Source: JACVRW01 sp034664085
Lineage (GTDB): Bacteria; Actinomycetota; Thermoleophilia; Solirubrobacterales; Thermoleophilaceae
NCBI GenBank assembly: GCA_034664085.1
Contig: JAXDII010000026.1
Location: forward strand, 62,001 to 126,000
Direction of reading: 5' to 3'
DNA length: 64,000 nt
How positions within the stretch are numbered: position 1 is the stretch's first letter; each line of letters starts with the position of its first letter. Under the pieces are notes generated by a model, which ran no database searches, was not told the origin of the DNA, and saw nothing but the letters and a program-made list of their open reading frames with translations. Positions 49,335 to 59,781 of the stretch are shown here, in pieces. The translations under genes were made by a program, and so were the position numbers.

Positions 49335-50053
49335 GCGATCCGGAGCTCGACGTGCTGGTGGTGGACGACGAGGCGCCGGCGCGGGCCGACCTGTCGCGGC
49401 TGCTGCGCTCGCTGCCCGGGATCGGCGACGTGTGCACGGCGGCCAGCGGCCAGGAGGCGCTGCGCACGCTGGCCGAGCGGCCCTTCGACGCCGTCTTCCT
49501 CGACGTCCGCATGCCGGGCCTCGACGGCCTCGAGCTGGCCCGCGTGCTGCGGCGCTTCGAGGCGCCGCCGGGCATCGTGTTCGTGAGCGCCTATGAGACC
49601 GGCGCGGTGGGCGCCTTCGAGCTGAAGGCGCTCGACTACCTGATGAAGCCGGTCAGCCGCAAGCGCCTCGCCGAGGCGGCCGAGCGGGTGAGCGACGCGC
49701 GCGCCGCGGCGGTCACGCCAGGCGGCGACCTGGTGCCGCTGCCCACGCTGCGCGGCGGGACGAAGCTCGTGCCGCGCGAGTCGATCCTCTTCCTGCAGGC
49801 CGACGGCGACTACGTGCGCGTGATCTGCGACGAGGAGCGCTTCCTGTTGCGCGGCCGGGTGTCCGACCTGGCGCGCCGCTGGCGCACATACGGATTCGTC
49901 CAGGTGCACCGCGGCTACGTGGCCAACCTGCGTCGGGCGGTCGAGGTGCGGCCGCTCGTCAACGGCACGGCGGTGCTCGCGTTCCAGGACGGGCGCGAGA
50001 TCCCGGTCGCGCGGCGCAAGGTCGCGGAGCTTCGGCGGGAGCTCGTGGCGTGA
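49331..50053 (+). CDS. LytTR-type response regulator
   Basis: A 240-residue regulator. Receiver domain: LDVLVVDDEAPARADLSRLL (acidic pocket), phospho-Asp58 in FDAVFLDVRMPGLDGLELAR, IVFVSAYETGAVGAFELKAL and DYLMKPVSRKRLAEAAERV (Lys). LytTR DNA-binding domain about 138-240: VPRESILFLQADGDYVRVIC, FVQVHRGYVANLRRAVEV, REIPVARRKVAELRRELV. The GTG start overlaps the kinase stop, and its own stop overlaps the next GTG. Likely targets are its own operon and the divergent actP operon. Confidence 0.93.
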   Translation: MSDPELDVLVVDDEAPARADLSRLLRSLPGIGDVCTAASGQEALRTLAERPFDAVFLDVRMPGLDGLELARVLRRFEAPPGIVFVSAYETGAVGAFELKALDYLMKPVSRKRLAEAAERVSDARAAAVTPGGDLVPLPTLRGGTKLVPRESILFLQADGDYVRVICDEERFLLRGRVSDLARRWRTYGFVQVHRGYVANLRRAVEVRPLVNGTAVLAFQDGREIPVARRKVAELRRELVA

Positions 50054-50382
50054 GCGATGCGCCGGTGGGGCGCCCGCGCAGCCCGCGCGAGGAACTGGCC
50101 GAGGCAACCCCCCACGGCGACGTCTACCTCGGCCGGCTGATCAGGGCGCAGCTGCGGCTGTCGCTGCTGGCGCTGGGCGCGTTCGGCGGGCTGGTGGGAT
50201 CGCTGCCGCTGCTGTTCCTGCTGTTCCCGGGGGTTCAGGAGGCCGAGCTGCTCGGCGTGCCGCTGCCGGTGATGATCCTGGTGGCGCCGCTGTTCCCGCT
50301 GATCGTGGTGATCGGCCTGCTCTACCAGCGCCGGGCGGACGCCCTCGACGAGACCTTCCGCGACGTCGTCACGCACGAATGA
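50050..50382 (+). CDS. Small membrane protein paired with the second symporter
   Basis: A 110-residue protein with two membrane helices (LSLLALGAFGGLVGSLPLLF and LPVMILVAPLFPLIVVIGLL) and charged ends (ATPHGDVYLGRLIRAQLR, YQRRADALDETFRDVVTHE). Size, topology and gene order match the DUF485/DUF4212-type subunits that accompany ActP-like symporters, although the sequence is divergent from the DUF485 protein on the other strand. It overlaps both neighbours by 4 bases. Confidence 0.75.
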   Translation: MSDAPVGRPRSPREELAEATPHGDVYLGRLIRAQLRLSLLALGAFGGLVGSLPLLFLLFPGVQEAELLGVPLPVMILVAPLFPLIVVIGLLYQRRADALDETFRDVVTHE

Positions 50383-52100
50383 TCGCGGCGGCAGCGGTGG
50401 TGGCGGTCGCGGCCGGAGCGATCGGCCTGGGCGTGTGGGGCGTGCGCCTGGTGCGCACCACCTCCGACCTGTACGTCGCCTCGCGCGCGATCACGCCGTG
50501 GTGGAACGCGGCCGCGATCTCGGGCGAGTACCTGTCCGCGGCCAGCTTCCTCGGGATCGCCGGCCTGGGCATGAAGCTCGGCGCCAGCGTCCTGTGGCTG
50601 CCGCTCGGCTTCGCCGCCGGCTACCTCGCGCTGCTGTTCTTCGTGGCGGCGCCGCTGCGGCGCTTCGGCTCGTACACGATCCCCGACTTCGCGGAGGCGC
50701 GGCTGTCGAGCCCGGCCGTCCGGCTGGTCGCGGCCGGCGTGGTGCTCATGATCGGCGGCTTCTACCTGGTGCCCCAGCTCAAGGGAGCGGGCCTGACGAT
50801 CGGCAGCGTGGCGGGCACGCCGTACTGGGTCGGCGTGGTCGCGGTGGCCGCGCTGGTGACGCTGACGGTCGCGCTGGGCGGCATGCGCGGGGTCACCTAC
50901 GTGCAGGCCTACCAGTACTGGGTCAAGACGTTCGGGATCGCGCTGCCTGCCTGCCTGCTGCTGGTGTACCTGGGCGGCCTGCCGGAGCGGGCGGCGCTGT
51001 TCGGGCGGGAGCTGCCGCAGGCGCCGAAGGGCGGGCTGGTGGTGGAGCTCGACAGCCCGCAGAAGGTCGAGTTCCCGACGGACGCGCGCTTCACGCTCGA
51101 CGGGCGGCGGATGACCGCCAACGCGGGCGAGGAGCGCACGATCGAGGGGCGGCTGGTGTTGCCGGCAGGGACCGCCGTTCCAGTGGCCGAGGGCACCGAT
51201 GCCGAGCGCGGCGAGGAGTGGGCACGCCCGGTCGAGCGCTCGGGCCCCGCGTCGCCGGTGTTCGTGTACTCGCTGCTGCTCGCCACGTTCCTCGGGACGA
51301 TGGGGCTGCCGCACATCCTGGTCCGCTTCTACACCAACCCGGACGGCTCGGCGGCGCGGCGCACGACCGTGCGCGTGCTCGGCCTGCTCGGCCTCTTCTA
51401 CCTCTTCCCCGCGGTATACGCCGCGCTCGGCCGGGTGCTCACGCCGGAGCTGTACGTGAAGGGACAGACCGACTCCGTGGTGCTCGAGCTGCCCCAGGCG
51501 GCGTGGCCGGGCCTCGGCGGCGAGCTGCTGGCGGCGCTGACCGCCGCCGGGGCGTTCGCGGCGTTCACGTCCACGTCGTCCGGGCTGCTCGTCTCGATCG
51601 CGGGCACGCTCTCGCACGACGCGCGGCGCACCCGGTCCGGCGGCGCCGGGGAGCCCCCGATCGAGCGCATGCGCCGCTTCCGCTGGGCGGCCGTCGCGGG
51701 CATGATCGTGCCCGCGCTGATCGCGCTGGCGGCGCGCGGGCTCGACATCAGCGTGCTGGTCGGATGGGCCTTCGCGCTGGCGGCGAGCACGTTCTGCCCG
51801 CTGTTCCTGCTCGGCATCTGGTGGAGGGGCCTGACGGCCCGCGGCGCGATCGCCGGCATGGCGGCGGGCGGCCTGGTGGCGAGCAGCGGCATCGTGGCGA
51901 CGCTGGTGGCGGACCCGGAGCCGACCACCCTGGGCGCCCTGCTGGCCCAGCCGGCCGTGGTGTCGGTGCCGGTCGCGTTCCTGACGATGATCGGCGTCTC
52001 GCTCACCGACCGCGAGCGCCCCGCCGCCACCGAGGAGACGATGCTCGCGCTGCACGGCCCCGAGGGACTGGGGCTCGAGGCGCTGCGGGCGCGCGCCTAG
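50379..52100 (+). CDS. Second SLC5 sodium/monocarboxylate symporter
   Basis: A 573-residue transporter homologous to ActP: ASRAITPWWNAAAISGEYLS, AASFLGIAGLGMKLGASVLW, RRFGSYTIPDFAEARLSSPA, FLGTMGLPHILVRFYTNPDG and SIAGTLSHDARRTRSGGAGE. About 90 hydrophilic residues (GGLPERAALFGRELPQAPKG through EWARPVERSGPASP) sit between two helices, an insertion absent from the minus-strand ActP. This loop is a feature of the ActP branch that pairs with DUF4212-like proteins. It ends the LytS/LytTR operon; the substrate is probably acetate or another short carboxylate. Confidence 0.9.
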   Translation: MIAAAAVVAVAAGAIGLGVWGVRLVRTTSDLYVASRAITPWWNAAAISGEYLSAASFLGIAGLGMKLGASVLWLPLGFAAGYLALLFFVAAPLRRFGSYTIPDFAEARLSSPAVRLVAAGVVLMIGGFYLVPQLKGAGLTIGSVAGTPYWVGVVAVAALVTLTVALGGMRGVTYVQAYQYWVKTFGIALPACLLLVYLGGLPERAALFGRELPQAPKGGLVVELDSPQKVEFPTDARFTLDGRRMTANAGEERTIEGRLVLPAGTAVPVAEGTDAERGEEWARPVERSGPASPVFVYSLLLATFLGTMGLPHILVRFYTNPDGSAARRTTVRVLGLLGLFYLFPAVYAALGRVLTPELYVKGQTDSVVLELPQAAWPGLGGELLAALTAAGAFAAFTSTSSGLLVSIAGTLSHDARRTRSGGAGEPPIERMRRFRWAAVAGMIVPALIALAARGLDISVLVGWAFALAASTFCPLFLLGIWWRGLTARGAIAGMAAGGLVASSGIVATLVADPEPTTLGALLAQPAVVSVPVAFLTMIGVSLTDRERPAATEETMLALHGPEGLGLEALRARA

Positions 52101-52190
52101 GGCGTCTGCGCGACATCGGTTAGTGCCTTCCGCCTCGGGTAGACGCGCCCGGACACGGCGTCAGACCGCTTGGAACAAGGAGGTTCCGCA

Positions 52191-54836
52191 ATGAGAAGGC
52201 CCACCCTCCCCGGCAAGGCGATGGCCGTCTGCTGCGTCGTCGCGAGTGGTCTGGCAGCCCCCGCCGCCGCGACGGCGGCGTGGGACACGGACCCGGCGGT
52301 CGAGCAGCGCGCCAACGCGATCGTCGCCGGCATGACGACCGAGGAGAAGGTGGACCTCGCCACCGGGCAGCTGAACAACTTCTACGGCTTCTTCAACAAC
52401 GGCGAGGAGCGCGTCGGCATCCCGGCGCAGACGATGGCCGACGGCCCGGTTGGCGTGCGCATCGCCAACCCGAACGCCGATCGCCGAACGACGCGATTCC
52501 CGTCCGGCACCGCGATGGGCGCGACGTTCGACCGGGCGCTGCTGCGCCTCGTCGGCGAGACGCTCGGCAACGAGGCCTTCCACACCGGCCACAACGTCCT
52601 GCTCGCCCCGAGCGTCGACATTGCCCGCACGCCGCTGTGGGGGCGCACGTTCGAGGGCTTCGGCGAGGATCCGCTGCTCAGCGGCGAGATCGGCGCCGCC
52701 TACATCGCCGGTGTGCAGACCAACCCGGTGATGGCGACGATCAAGCACTTCGCGGTCAACGATCAGGAGACCAGCCGCTTCACGATCTCCTCCCAGGTCG
52801 ACGACCGCACGCTGCACGAGATCTACACCAAGCCGTACGAGATCGGCGTGCGCGAGGCGAGCCCGGGCGCGGCGATGTGCTCCTTCAACAGGCTCAACGA
52901 GGTCGCCGCCTGCGAGAACCCGCTGATGAACACCCTGCTCAAGGGCGAGTACGGGCATCGCGGCTTCACCATGAGCGACTACAACGCCACGCCGAGCACC
53001 GTGCGGGCCGCGAACAGCGGCCTTGACCAGGAGCAGCCCGGCGACCAGGGCCCCGGAAGCGCGAACTTCGGCGAGCGCCTGCTGGCGGCCGTCGACGCCG
53101 GAGACGTCTCCATGACCCGGCTCGACGACATGGCGCGGCGCCAGCTGCGGCCGATGATCGGCCTGGGGCTGTTCGACAACCCGGTGCAGGCCGACCGCTT
53201 CGACGAGCAGGCCCACGGCCAGGTCGCACGGCGTGTGGCCCAAGAGGGCACAGTGCTGCTCAAGAACGAGCGCCGCACGCTTCCGTTCCGGCTCGGCGCC
53301 CGGCTGCGTTCGATCGCCGTGATCGGCCCGGACGCCGACAACGCCTCCGCACAGGGCGGCGGCTCGGCGACGATCGCCAATGCCACCTATGAGGTCAGCC
53401 CGCTCGAGGGCATCCGCAGGCGCGCTGGGTCCGGCACGCGCGTCACCTATGCCGCCGGCACCGACGGCATCAGCGAGGGCGACCTTCTGCCCGGGCCGGC
53501 GCCCGTGCCGTCGACCATCCTGCGACCGGACGGCGGCCAGCCCGGCGACCGCGGCCTGCACGCCCAGTTCTGGCCCAACACGTCATTCGCCGGCGCGCCG
53601 GGACTGGATCTAGTCGACCCCAACGTCAACGTGAACTGGGGCTTCCAGAACTTCTCCGGGTTCAACGCGGCCTCGCCCAAGGCCACCAGCTCGCAGGCCG
53701 TGACCGGGAACACCAGCCTGCTCGGCGACCTGTCGGCGCGCTGGACCGGTGAGCTGATCCCGCCCGCGACCGCCGACTACCGGCTCGGGCTGACGTCGCG
53801 CGGCACCGCTCGCCTCTTCATCGACGGCGCGCTGGTGCTGGAGAACACGAGCGATGCGGTCACCACGCAGAGCGTCCCGGTGAGCCTGCGGGCCGGCGAG
53901 CCGCGGTCGGTGCGCATCGAGTACAGCGCACCGGCGTTCAGCATGTTCCAGGGCGGACAGGTGCGGTTCTTCTGGGACCACGACGACTCCGTCATGGCGC
54001 CGGCGATGCGGGACGCGGTCGCGGACGCCCGGGCCGCCGACGCGGCCGTCGTCGTAGTCCGCGACTACGAGACCGAGGGGGGGTCGCGCCAGGCCGACCG
54101 GCCGCACCTCAACCTCCCCAAGGAGCAGGACCAGCTCATCCGCCGGGTCGCCCGGGCGAACCCGAACACCGTCGTGGTGATCACCACGGGCGGCGTGACG
54201 AAGACCTCCAACTGGGAGGAGGACGTGCGCGCAATCCTGCAGGCCTGGTATCCCGGCCAGGAGCAGGGCAATGCGATCGCAGACATCGTGTTCGGCGACG
54301 TCAACCCGTCAGGCAAGCTGCCGGCGACCATCCCGAACGACGAAAGCCAGGTCCCGCCGATCGACCTGGACCAGGTCGCGGAGCACCCGGAGGGCGTCTT
54401 CGTTGGCTACCGCGGCTTCCAGCAGCGCGGGGACACGCCGTCCTACCCGTTCGGGCATGGCCTGTCCTATTCCACCTTCGGGTATCGCCTGCTGCGCGTC
54501 GCAGACGGCGCGCCCGGCACACCGCAGGGCGACGTTCGCGTGTCGTTCAGGCTGCGCAACCGGTCGAGGCGCGCCGGCGCGGAGGTGGCCCAGGTGTACA
54601 TCGGCCGGCTGCCGACCCGCTCGGTGAGCACTCCGCCGCGCCAGCTCGCGGGATTCCAGAAGGTGCAGCTCGCCGGTCACGAGGCGCGGCGCGTCACCGT
54701 CACCATCCCCCGCCGGTCGCTGTCCTACTGGGACAGCGGCGCCCAGCACTGGGTGACGCCCTCCGGCAACCTCCCCGTGTACGTCGGCGGCTCCTCCGAG
54801 GACACGGCGCTGGCCGGAGTGATCAACGTGCGCTGA
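52191..54836 (+). CDS. Secreted GH3 beta-glucosidase with PA14 domain
   Basis: An 881-residue exported glycoside hydrolase. Strong ribosome site AAGGAGG before ATG 52191; signal peptide MRRPTLPGKAMAVCCVVASG ending near TATA-AWD. GH3 N domain with GVRIANPNADRRTTRFPSGT, APSVDIARTPLWGRTFEGFG, IKHFAVNDQETSRF and the nucleophile Asp263 in HRGFTMSDYNATPSTV. The second GH3 domain (EGTVLLKNERRTLPF, AVIGPDADNASAQGGGSATI) is interrupted at about 453-605 by a PA14 carbohydrate-binding domain (GLHAQFWPNTSFAGAPGLD). A C-terminal fibronectin III-like domain (about 780-880) ends it. It releases glucose from plant-type glucosides outside the cell; exact linkage unknown. Confidence 0.93.
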   Translation: MRRPTLPGKAMAVCCVVASGLAAPAAATAAWDTDPAVEQRANAIVAGMTTEEKVDLATGQLNNFYGFFNNGEERVGIPAQTMADGPVGVRIANPNADRRTTRFPSGTAMGATFDRALLRLVGETLGNEAFHTGHNVLLAPSVDIARTPLWGRTFEGFGEDPLLSGEIGAAYIAGVQTNPVMATIKHFAVNDQETSRFTISSQVDDRTLHEIYTKPYEIGVREASPGAAMCSFNRLNEVAACENPLMNTLLKGEYGHRGFTMSDYNATPSTVRAANSGLDQEQPGDQGPGSANFGERLLAAVDAGDVSMTRLDDMARRQLRPMIGLGLFDNPVQADRFDEQAHGQVARRVAQEGTVLLKNERRTLPFRLGARLRSIAVIGPDADNASAQGGGSATIANATYEVSPLEGIRRRAGSGTRVTYAAGTDGISEGDLLPGPAPVPSTILRPDGGQPGDRGLHAQFWPNTSFAGAPGLDLVDPNVNVNWGFQNFSGFNAASPKATSSQAVTGNTSLLGDLSARWTGELIPPATADYRLGLTSRGTARLFIDGALVLENTSDAVTTQSVPVSLRAGEPRSVRIEYSAPAFSMFQGGQVRFFWDHDDSVMAPAMRDAVADARAADAAVVVVRDYETEGGSRQADRPHLNLPKEQDQLIRRVARANPNTVVVITTGGVTKTSNWEEDVRAILQAWYPGQEQGNAIADIVFGDVNPSGKLPATIPNDESQVPPIDLDQVAEHPEGVFVGYRGFQQRGDTPSYPFGHGLSYSTFGYRLLRVADGAPGTPQGDVRVSFRLRNRSRRAGAEVAQVYIGRLPTRSVSTPPRQLAGFQKVQLAGHEARRVTVTIPRRSLSYWDSGAQHWVTPSGNLPVYVGGSSEDTALAGVINVR

Positions 54837-54851
54837 AAAGGGCGGCGCTAG

Positions 54852-54922
54852 AGGCGCCGACCGGAATCGAACCGGTGTGAACGGCTTTGCAGGCCGCTGC
54901 GTAGCCACTCCGCCACGGCGCC
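54852..54922 (-). tRNA. tRNA-Cys (anticodon GCA)
   Basis: A 71-base minus-strand cloverleaf: acceptor GGCGCCG/CGGCGCC with the U73 discriminator typical of tRNA-Cys, anticodon stem GCGGC/GCCGT (last pair G-U type) enclosing CTGCAAA, and T arm ACCGG-TTCGATT-CCGGT. CCA is not encoded. A TAGGCT hexamer at 54937-54942 may be its -10 element. The gene lies between the convergent end of the GH3 gene and the dehydrogenase operon promoter. Confidence 0.94.
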
Positions 54923-55035
54923 GGGAGAAGCTGGACAAGCCTAGCGGCGCGGGTGGTCGCGGCTCCGGCTGCGGGGAGCCGCCGGTGCGGCGCAGCCATG
55001 AGCGGACCCTTATGGCGAGCAAATGGATTCCGTCT

Positions 55036-55064
55036 TTGACCTTATCGGTGCCCCTCCGTAACCT
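55036..55064 (+). promoter_or_regulatory. Sigma-70-type promoter of the molybdenum hydroxylase operon
   Basis: TTGACC (55036-55041) and TAACCT (55059-55064) are 17 bases apart, 60 bases before the first ATG of the operon. No operator-like palindrome was seen in the leader. Confidence 0.65.
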
Positions 55065-55124
55065 GCCGGCGCAGGACCTCGGCGGCCACAACCAGCGTCA
55101 GGCGAAGGACAACCACTGGAACGA

Positions 55125-55906
55125 ATGCTCAGGCCGCTGTCGCTCGAGGACGCGCTGCGCGCGCGCGCCGAGGCGCCGCACGCCACCCCGATGCACGGCG
55201 GGACCGACCTGATGGTCGAGGCGAACTTCGGCCGCGCCACGCCGAGCGCGCTGCTGGACCTCACGCGGGTGTCCGAGCTCTCCGAGTGGTCGCACGAAGA
55301 GGGCACCCTGCAAATCGGCGCGGGAATGACCTTCGCCCGGCTGATGGAGCCACCGTTCGACCGGCTGGCGCCCGCCCTCGCCGCGGCCGCCCGCACCGTG
55401 GGCTCCCCGCAGATCCGCAACCGGGCGACGATCGGAGGCAACCTGGCCACGGCGTCGCCGGCGGGCGACTCGCTGCCGCCGCTGATCGCCGGGCTCGCCG
55501 AGGTCGAGCTGGCCAGCGCGAGCGCCACCAGGCGCATGCCGCTCGCGGACTTCTTCCTCGGGCCGAAGCGCTCGGCGCTCGGCCCCGACGAGCTGATCCA
55601 GCGGATCCACCTCCGCCCCGCACCCGGCGCCCAGACGTTCATGAAGGTGGGCCCGCGCAACGCGATGGTCATCTCGGTGGCGTCGGTGGCCGTGGTGGTG
55701 GACGACGAGCGGGCCGAGCTGCGTGCCGCGTACGGGTCCTCCGGCCCCGTGGTCGGCCTCGTGCGCCTCCCCCGCGACGACGCCGAGGCGCTGCCAGACG
55801 CCGTGGCCAGCGCCTGCAGCCCGATCGACGACGTGCGCGGCAGCGCCGAGTACCGCCGCCACGCCCTGCGCGTGCTGACCACGCGCGCACTGGAGAGGTG
55901 CCTCAC

Positions 55907-55910
<4 letters not shown>
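55125..55910 (+). CDS. Molybdenum hydroxylase FAD-binding subunit (XDH/CoxM family)
   Basis: A 261-residue electron-transfer subunit. FAD-binding loop HATPMHGGTDLMVEANFGRA, the LDLTRVSELSEWS and IGAGMTFARLM segments, and the second flavin loop TVGSPQIRNRATIGGNLATA (Ile-Arg-Asn and Gly-Gly-Asn), then GDSLPPLIAGLAEVELAS and the C-terminal CO_deh_flav_C region. It passes electrons from the iron-sulfur subunit to NAD or another acceptor. It is the first of three subunits, coupled by a GTGA overlap. Confidence 0.92.
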
Positions 55911-56361
<451 letters not shown>

Positions 56362-56365
<4 letters not shown>

Positions 56366-58608
56366 CGGCGACGGGATCCGCCACGGAGACCCGCCCCGGC
56401 GGCCGCGTCGGCGATCGCATGGAGAAGGTCGACGCCTGGGACAAGATCCACGGTCGCTTCGAATACGCCAGCGACCTGAACCGGCCCGGCATGCTGTTCG
56501 GCTGGGCCGCGCGCGCCGCCCACGCCCACGCCCGCATCCTGTCGATCGACACGTCGCAGGCGGAGGCAATCGAGGGCGTGCACGCCGTGCTGACCGCCGC
56601 AGACGTCCCGGGCCGCAAGACGTTCGGCCTCGAGATCGCCGACCAGCCCGTGCTTGCCATGGACCGCATCCGCTACCGCGGCGAGGCGGTCGCGATCGTC
56701 GCGGCAGACGACCCGGCGACGGCCCGTCGCGCGGCGGCGGCGGTCGTGGTGGCCTACGAGGAGCTCCCGCCGATCGCGGACCCGGAGCAGGCGCTCGAGT
56801 CGGAACGCCTCCACGGCGAGCAGTGGCAGGACCACGGCTGGCACGAGGACCGCCGTCCGAACGTGATCAGGACCGTGGTGGTCCGCCACGGCGACCCGGA
56901 CGCGCCCGGCGAGGTCGCGGTCAGCGGCGTCTACGAGCTGGGGCGCCAGGATCCGGCCTTCCTGGGCCCCGAGGCGGGCATGGCGATACCGGACGGCGAG
57001 GGCGGCGTGGACATCCACGTGGCGACTCAATGGCTCCACCAGGACCTGCACCAGGTCACGGCGAGCCTCGGGCTGCCGGACGAGAAGGTGCGCATCCACC
57101 TGGCCGGCGTGGGCGGGGCTTTCGGCGGCCGCGAGGACCTCTCGGGGCAGATCCACACGGCGATGCTCGCCCTGCGCACCGGCCGCCCCGTGAAGTTCTC
57201 CTACCCGCGTGACGAGTCGTTCATCGGGCACGTGCACCGCCACCCGGCGAAGATCTGGGCCGAGCACCGCGCGCTGCGCGACGGCACGCTCGTGAACGTG
57301 CGCATGCGCCTCCTGCTCGACGGCGGCGCGTACGCCTCGGGCTCCCCGGCGGTCACGTTCAACGCGGCGACGATGACGTGCGGCCCGTACCTGGTGCCGA
57401 ACGCGCTGATCGAGGCGACCACCGTCTACACGAACAACCCGCCCGCCGGCGCGATGCGCGGCTTCGGCGTGGTGCAGTCCTGCTACGCCGCCGAGTCGCA
57501 GATGGACGCGCTCGCGCGCGAGCTGGGGATGGACCCGATCGAGCTGCGGGTGCAGAACGCGCTCGCGGAGGGCGACGTGCTGCCCACCGGCGACCGCATC
57601 CTGCATCCGCTGCCGGTCGCCGAGACGATCCGCCGCTGCATGGCCCTGGAGCCGCCGGAGGCGGAGCCCCTGCCGCGCGATCCGATCCGCCTCCCCGGCG
57701 GGGCGGGCAACACGACGAAGGGCGAGGGCATTCGCCGCGGGATCGGCTTCGCGCTGACCTACAAGAACTGCTGCTACTCGGCCGGATACGACGACTACAG
57801 CGCGGCGCGCGTCCGGCTGATCGACAGCGGCGCCGACGTGGTGGCGGAGGTCCGCTCGGCGGCCGTCGAGTTCGGCCAGGGGCTCACCAACGTGCTGATC
57901 CAGGTGGTGCACACCGAGCTCGACGTCGACCGGGTCGTGATCGCGCCGGCCAGCACCACGCTGGACTCGTCGGGCTCCACCTCCGCGTCGCGCCAGACCT
58001 GGATGAGCGCAGGGGCCGTCCGCCTCTGTTGCGAGGCGCTGCGCGAGGAGCTGGACAGCCTCGGGGGCCGGCTCGCCCCCGGCCAGACGATCGAGGTGGA
58101 GCGGGTCTACCGCCACGCGGAGACCAGCCCGCTCGACCCGGACAGCGGCCAGGTGCTCGGCGAGCGGTCGCACGTCGGCTACGCCTGCGCCGCGATGCGG
58201 GTGGTCGTCGAGGTGGACGTCGACCTGGGCCTGGTGCGGGTCGTGTGGATCGGCACCGCGCAGGACGTCGGCAAGGCGATCAACCCGCTGGCGGTCGAGG
58301 GCCAGATCGAGGGCGGCATCACGCAGGGCCTCGGCCTAGGCGTGATGGAGGAGCTGATCACGGAGGGCGGCGTCGTGCAGAACGCGAGCTTCACCGACTA
58401 CCTGATCCCCACCACGCTCGATGTCCCCCCCATGGACATCGACCTGATCGAGCTTCCGCACCCGGAGTCGCCCTACGGGCTCAAGGGCGTGGGCGAGCCG
58501 CCGGCGGTGGTGGCCACCGCGGCGATCGCCTCCGCGCTGCGTGACGCCACCGGGCTGCCGCTGCCGCGCGTGCCCGTGCGGCCCGCGGACATCGCGCTGG
58601 GCCGATGA
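56362..58608 (+). CDS. Molybdenum hydroxylase catalytic subunit (xanthine dehydrogenase family)
   Basis: A 748-residue Mo-pterin subunit. Order: N-terminal a/b-hammerhead domain (GDRMEKVDAWDKIHGRFEYA ... VAIVAADDPATARRAAAAV), then Mo-binding domains with GVGGAFGGREDLSGQIHTAM, PPAGAMRGFGVVQSCYAAES, EVRSAAVEFGQGLTNVLIQV and the active-site Glu loop PYGLKGVGEPPAVVATAAIA. The absence of the Ser/Cys active loop of CO dehydrogenase and the adjacent deaminase gene favour a purine or other N-heterocycle substrate. Maturation genes for the Mo cofactor are not in the window. Confidence 0.9.
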
Positions 58609-59777
58609 GCGACGGCGTGGAGTTCCTGCGCCGGCTGCCGAAGGCCGAGCTGCACTGCCACCTCGAGGGCGCCGTGCCGGCCGCGACGCTGCTGGAGCTG
58701 GCGCGCAAGAACGGCGTGCCGCTGCCGGCCGAGCGCCCCGAGGACGTCTACCGGATCGCGCTGGACGAGCAGGCATTCCTGCGGGAGATGGAGTCGGTCC
58801 CGAGCTGGGTGCTCCAGGCCTTCGCGCGCAAGTACCAGCGCCCCGTCGCGACCACCGCCGATCTGTATGCGCTCGGCCAGTACGAAGCCTTCCTCGAGCG
58901 CTTCGACGCCGCCTGCCACTCGCTCGTGGACGCCGACGACTTCAGCCGCGCCGCGTACGACTCGCTGGTCGAGGCGGCCGACACCTCGAACGTGCGCTAC
59001 CGCGAGATGCTCTTCCACCCGATGAACCACCCCGGCGTGGGCTACCGGACGATGGTGGACGGCCTGGTCGACGGAATCCGCGCCGCGGAGGCGGACCGGG
59101 GCATCGTCGGCCGGCTGATCCCGTCCATCACCCGCGACCACGCCGCGGCAGCGGCGACCGCGCTCGTGGAGGAGATCCTGGCGTACCGCCCGCCCGAGGT
59201 CGTCGGCCTGGCCAGCGACTACGACGAGGAGCACATCCCCGCGTTCTACGAGGCCTACCGGATGGCCGCGAAGGCGGGCCTCCCGGGCACGGCGCACGCC
59301 GGCGAGTACGGCAACGCACAGTCGGTCGCGGAGTGCATCGACGTCCTCGGCTGCAGGCGCATCGACCACGGCTACTCGGTGGTCGACGACCCGGAGCTCG
59401 TCGCACGCGCGCGCGAGCAACGCATCCACTTCGCGGCGATCTTCTCCTGGAGCGTCGCGATCCACGACACGGCGGAGTGGCCGCTCGGTCCACCCGAGCT
59501 GCCGCCCGCCCGCAAGGTGGCCTCGCCCGTGGGCGACATGCTCGCGGCCGGCCTGTCGGTGTCCCTGGGCTCGGACGACCCCGCCTTCGAGGGGTTCGGC
59601 GACCTCGCCACCGAGTACGCGTGGGCGGCCGGCCACCTCGATCTCGGCCGGGGGCAGATGATCGAGCTGTGCCTCGGCGCCGTCGACGCCGCCTGGCTCG
59701 ACGACACCGAGAAGGCCGCGATGCGCCGGTCGTTCGACGCCGAGATCGCCGAGCTCGGCGCCACGCCGGCGCCGTGA
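58605..59777 (+). CDS. Adenosine deaminase-family hydrolase
   Basis: A 390-residue metal-dependent amidohydrolase-fold deaminase. Zinc and catalytic motifs: LPKAELHCHLEGAVPAATLL, GLPGTAHAGEYGNAQSVAEC (His and Glu), CRRIDHGYSVVDDP, and LSVSLGSDDPAFEGFGDLAT (Asp-Asp). Members deaminate adenosine, adenine or related 6-amino purines. The ATG overlaps the stop of the dehydrogenase subunit, so deamination and ring oxidation are co-expressed, as in purine breakdown. Its end is 4 bases from the convergent amidase stop. Confidence 0.9.
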   Translation: MSDGVEFLRRLPKAELHCHLEGAVPAATLLELARKNGVPLPAERPEDVYRIALDEQAFLREMESVPSWVLQAFARKYQRPVATTADLYALGQYEAFLERFDAACHSLVDADDFSRAAYDSLVEAADTSNVRYREMLFHPMNHPGVGYRTMVDGLVDGIRAAEADRGIVGRLIPSITRDHAAAAATALVEEILAYRPPEVVGLASDYDEEHIPAFYEAYRMAAKAGLPGTAHAGEYGNAQSVAECIDVLGCRRIDHGYSVVDDPELVARAREQRIHFAAIFSWSVAIHDTAEWPLGPPELPPARKVASPVGDMLAAGLSVSLGSDDPAFEGFGDLATEYAWAAGHLDLGRGQMIELCLGAVDAAWLDDTEKAAMRRSFDAEIAELGATPAP

Positions 59778-59781
59778 TCGC

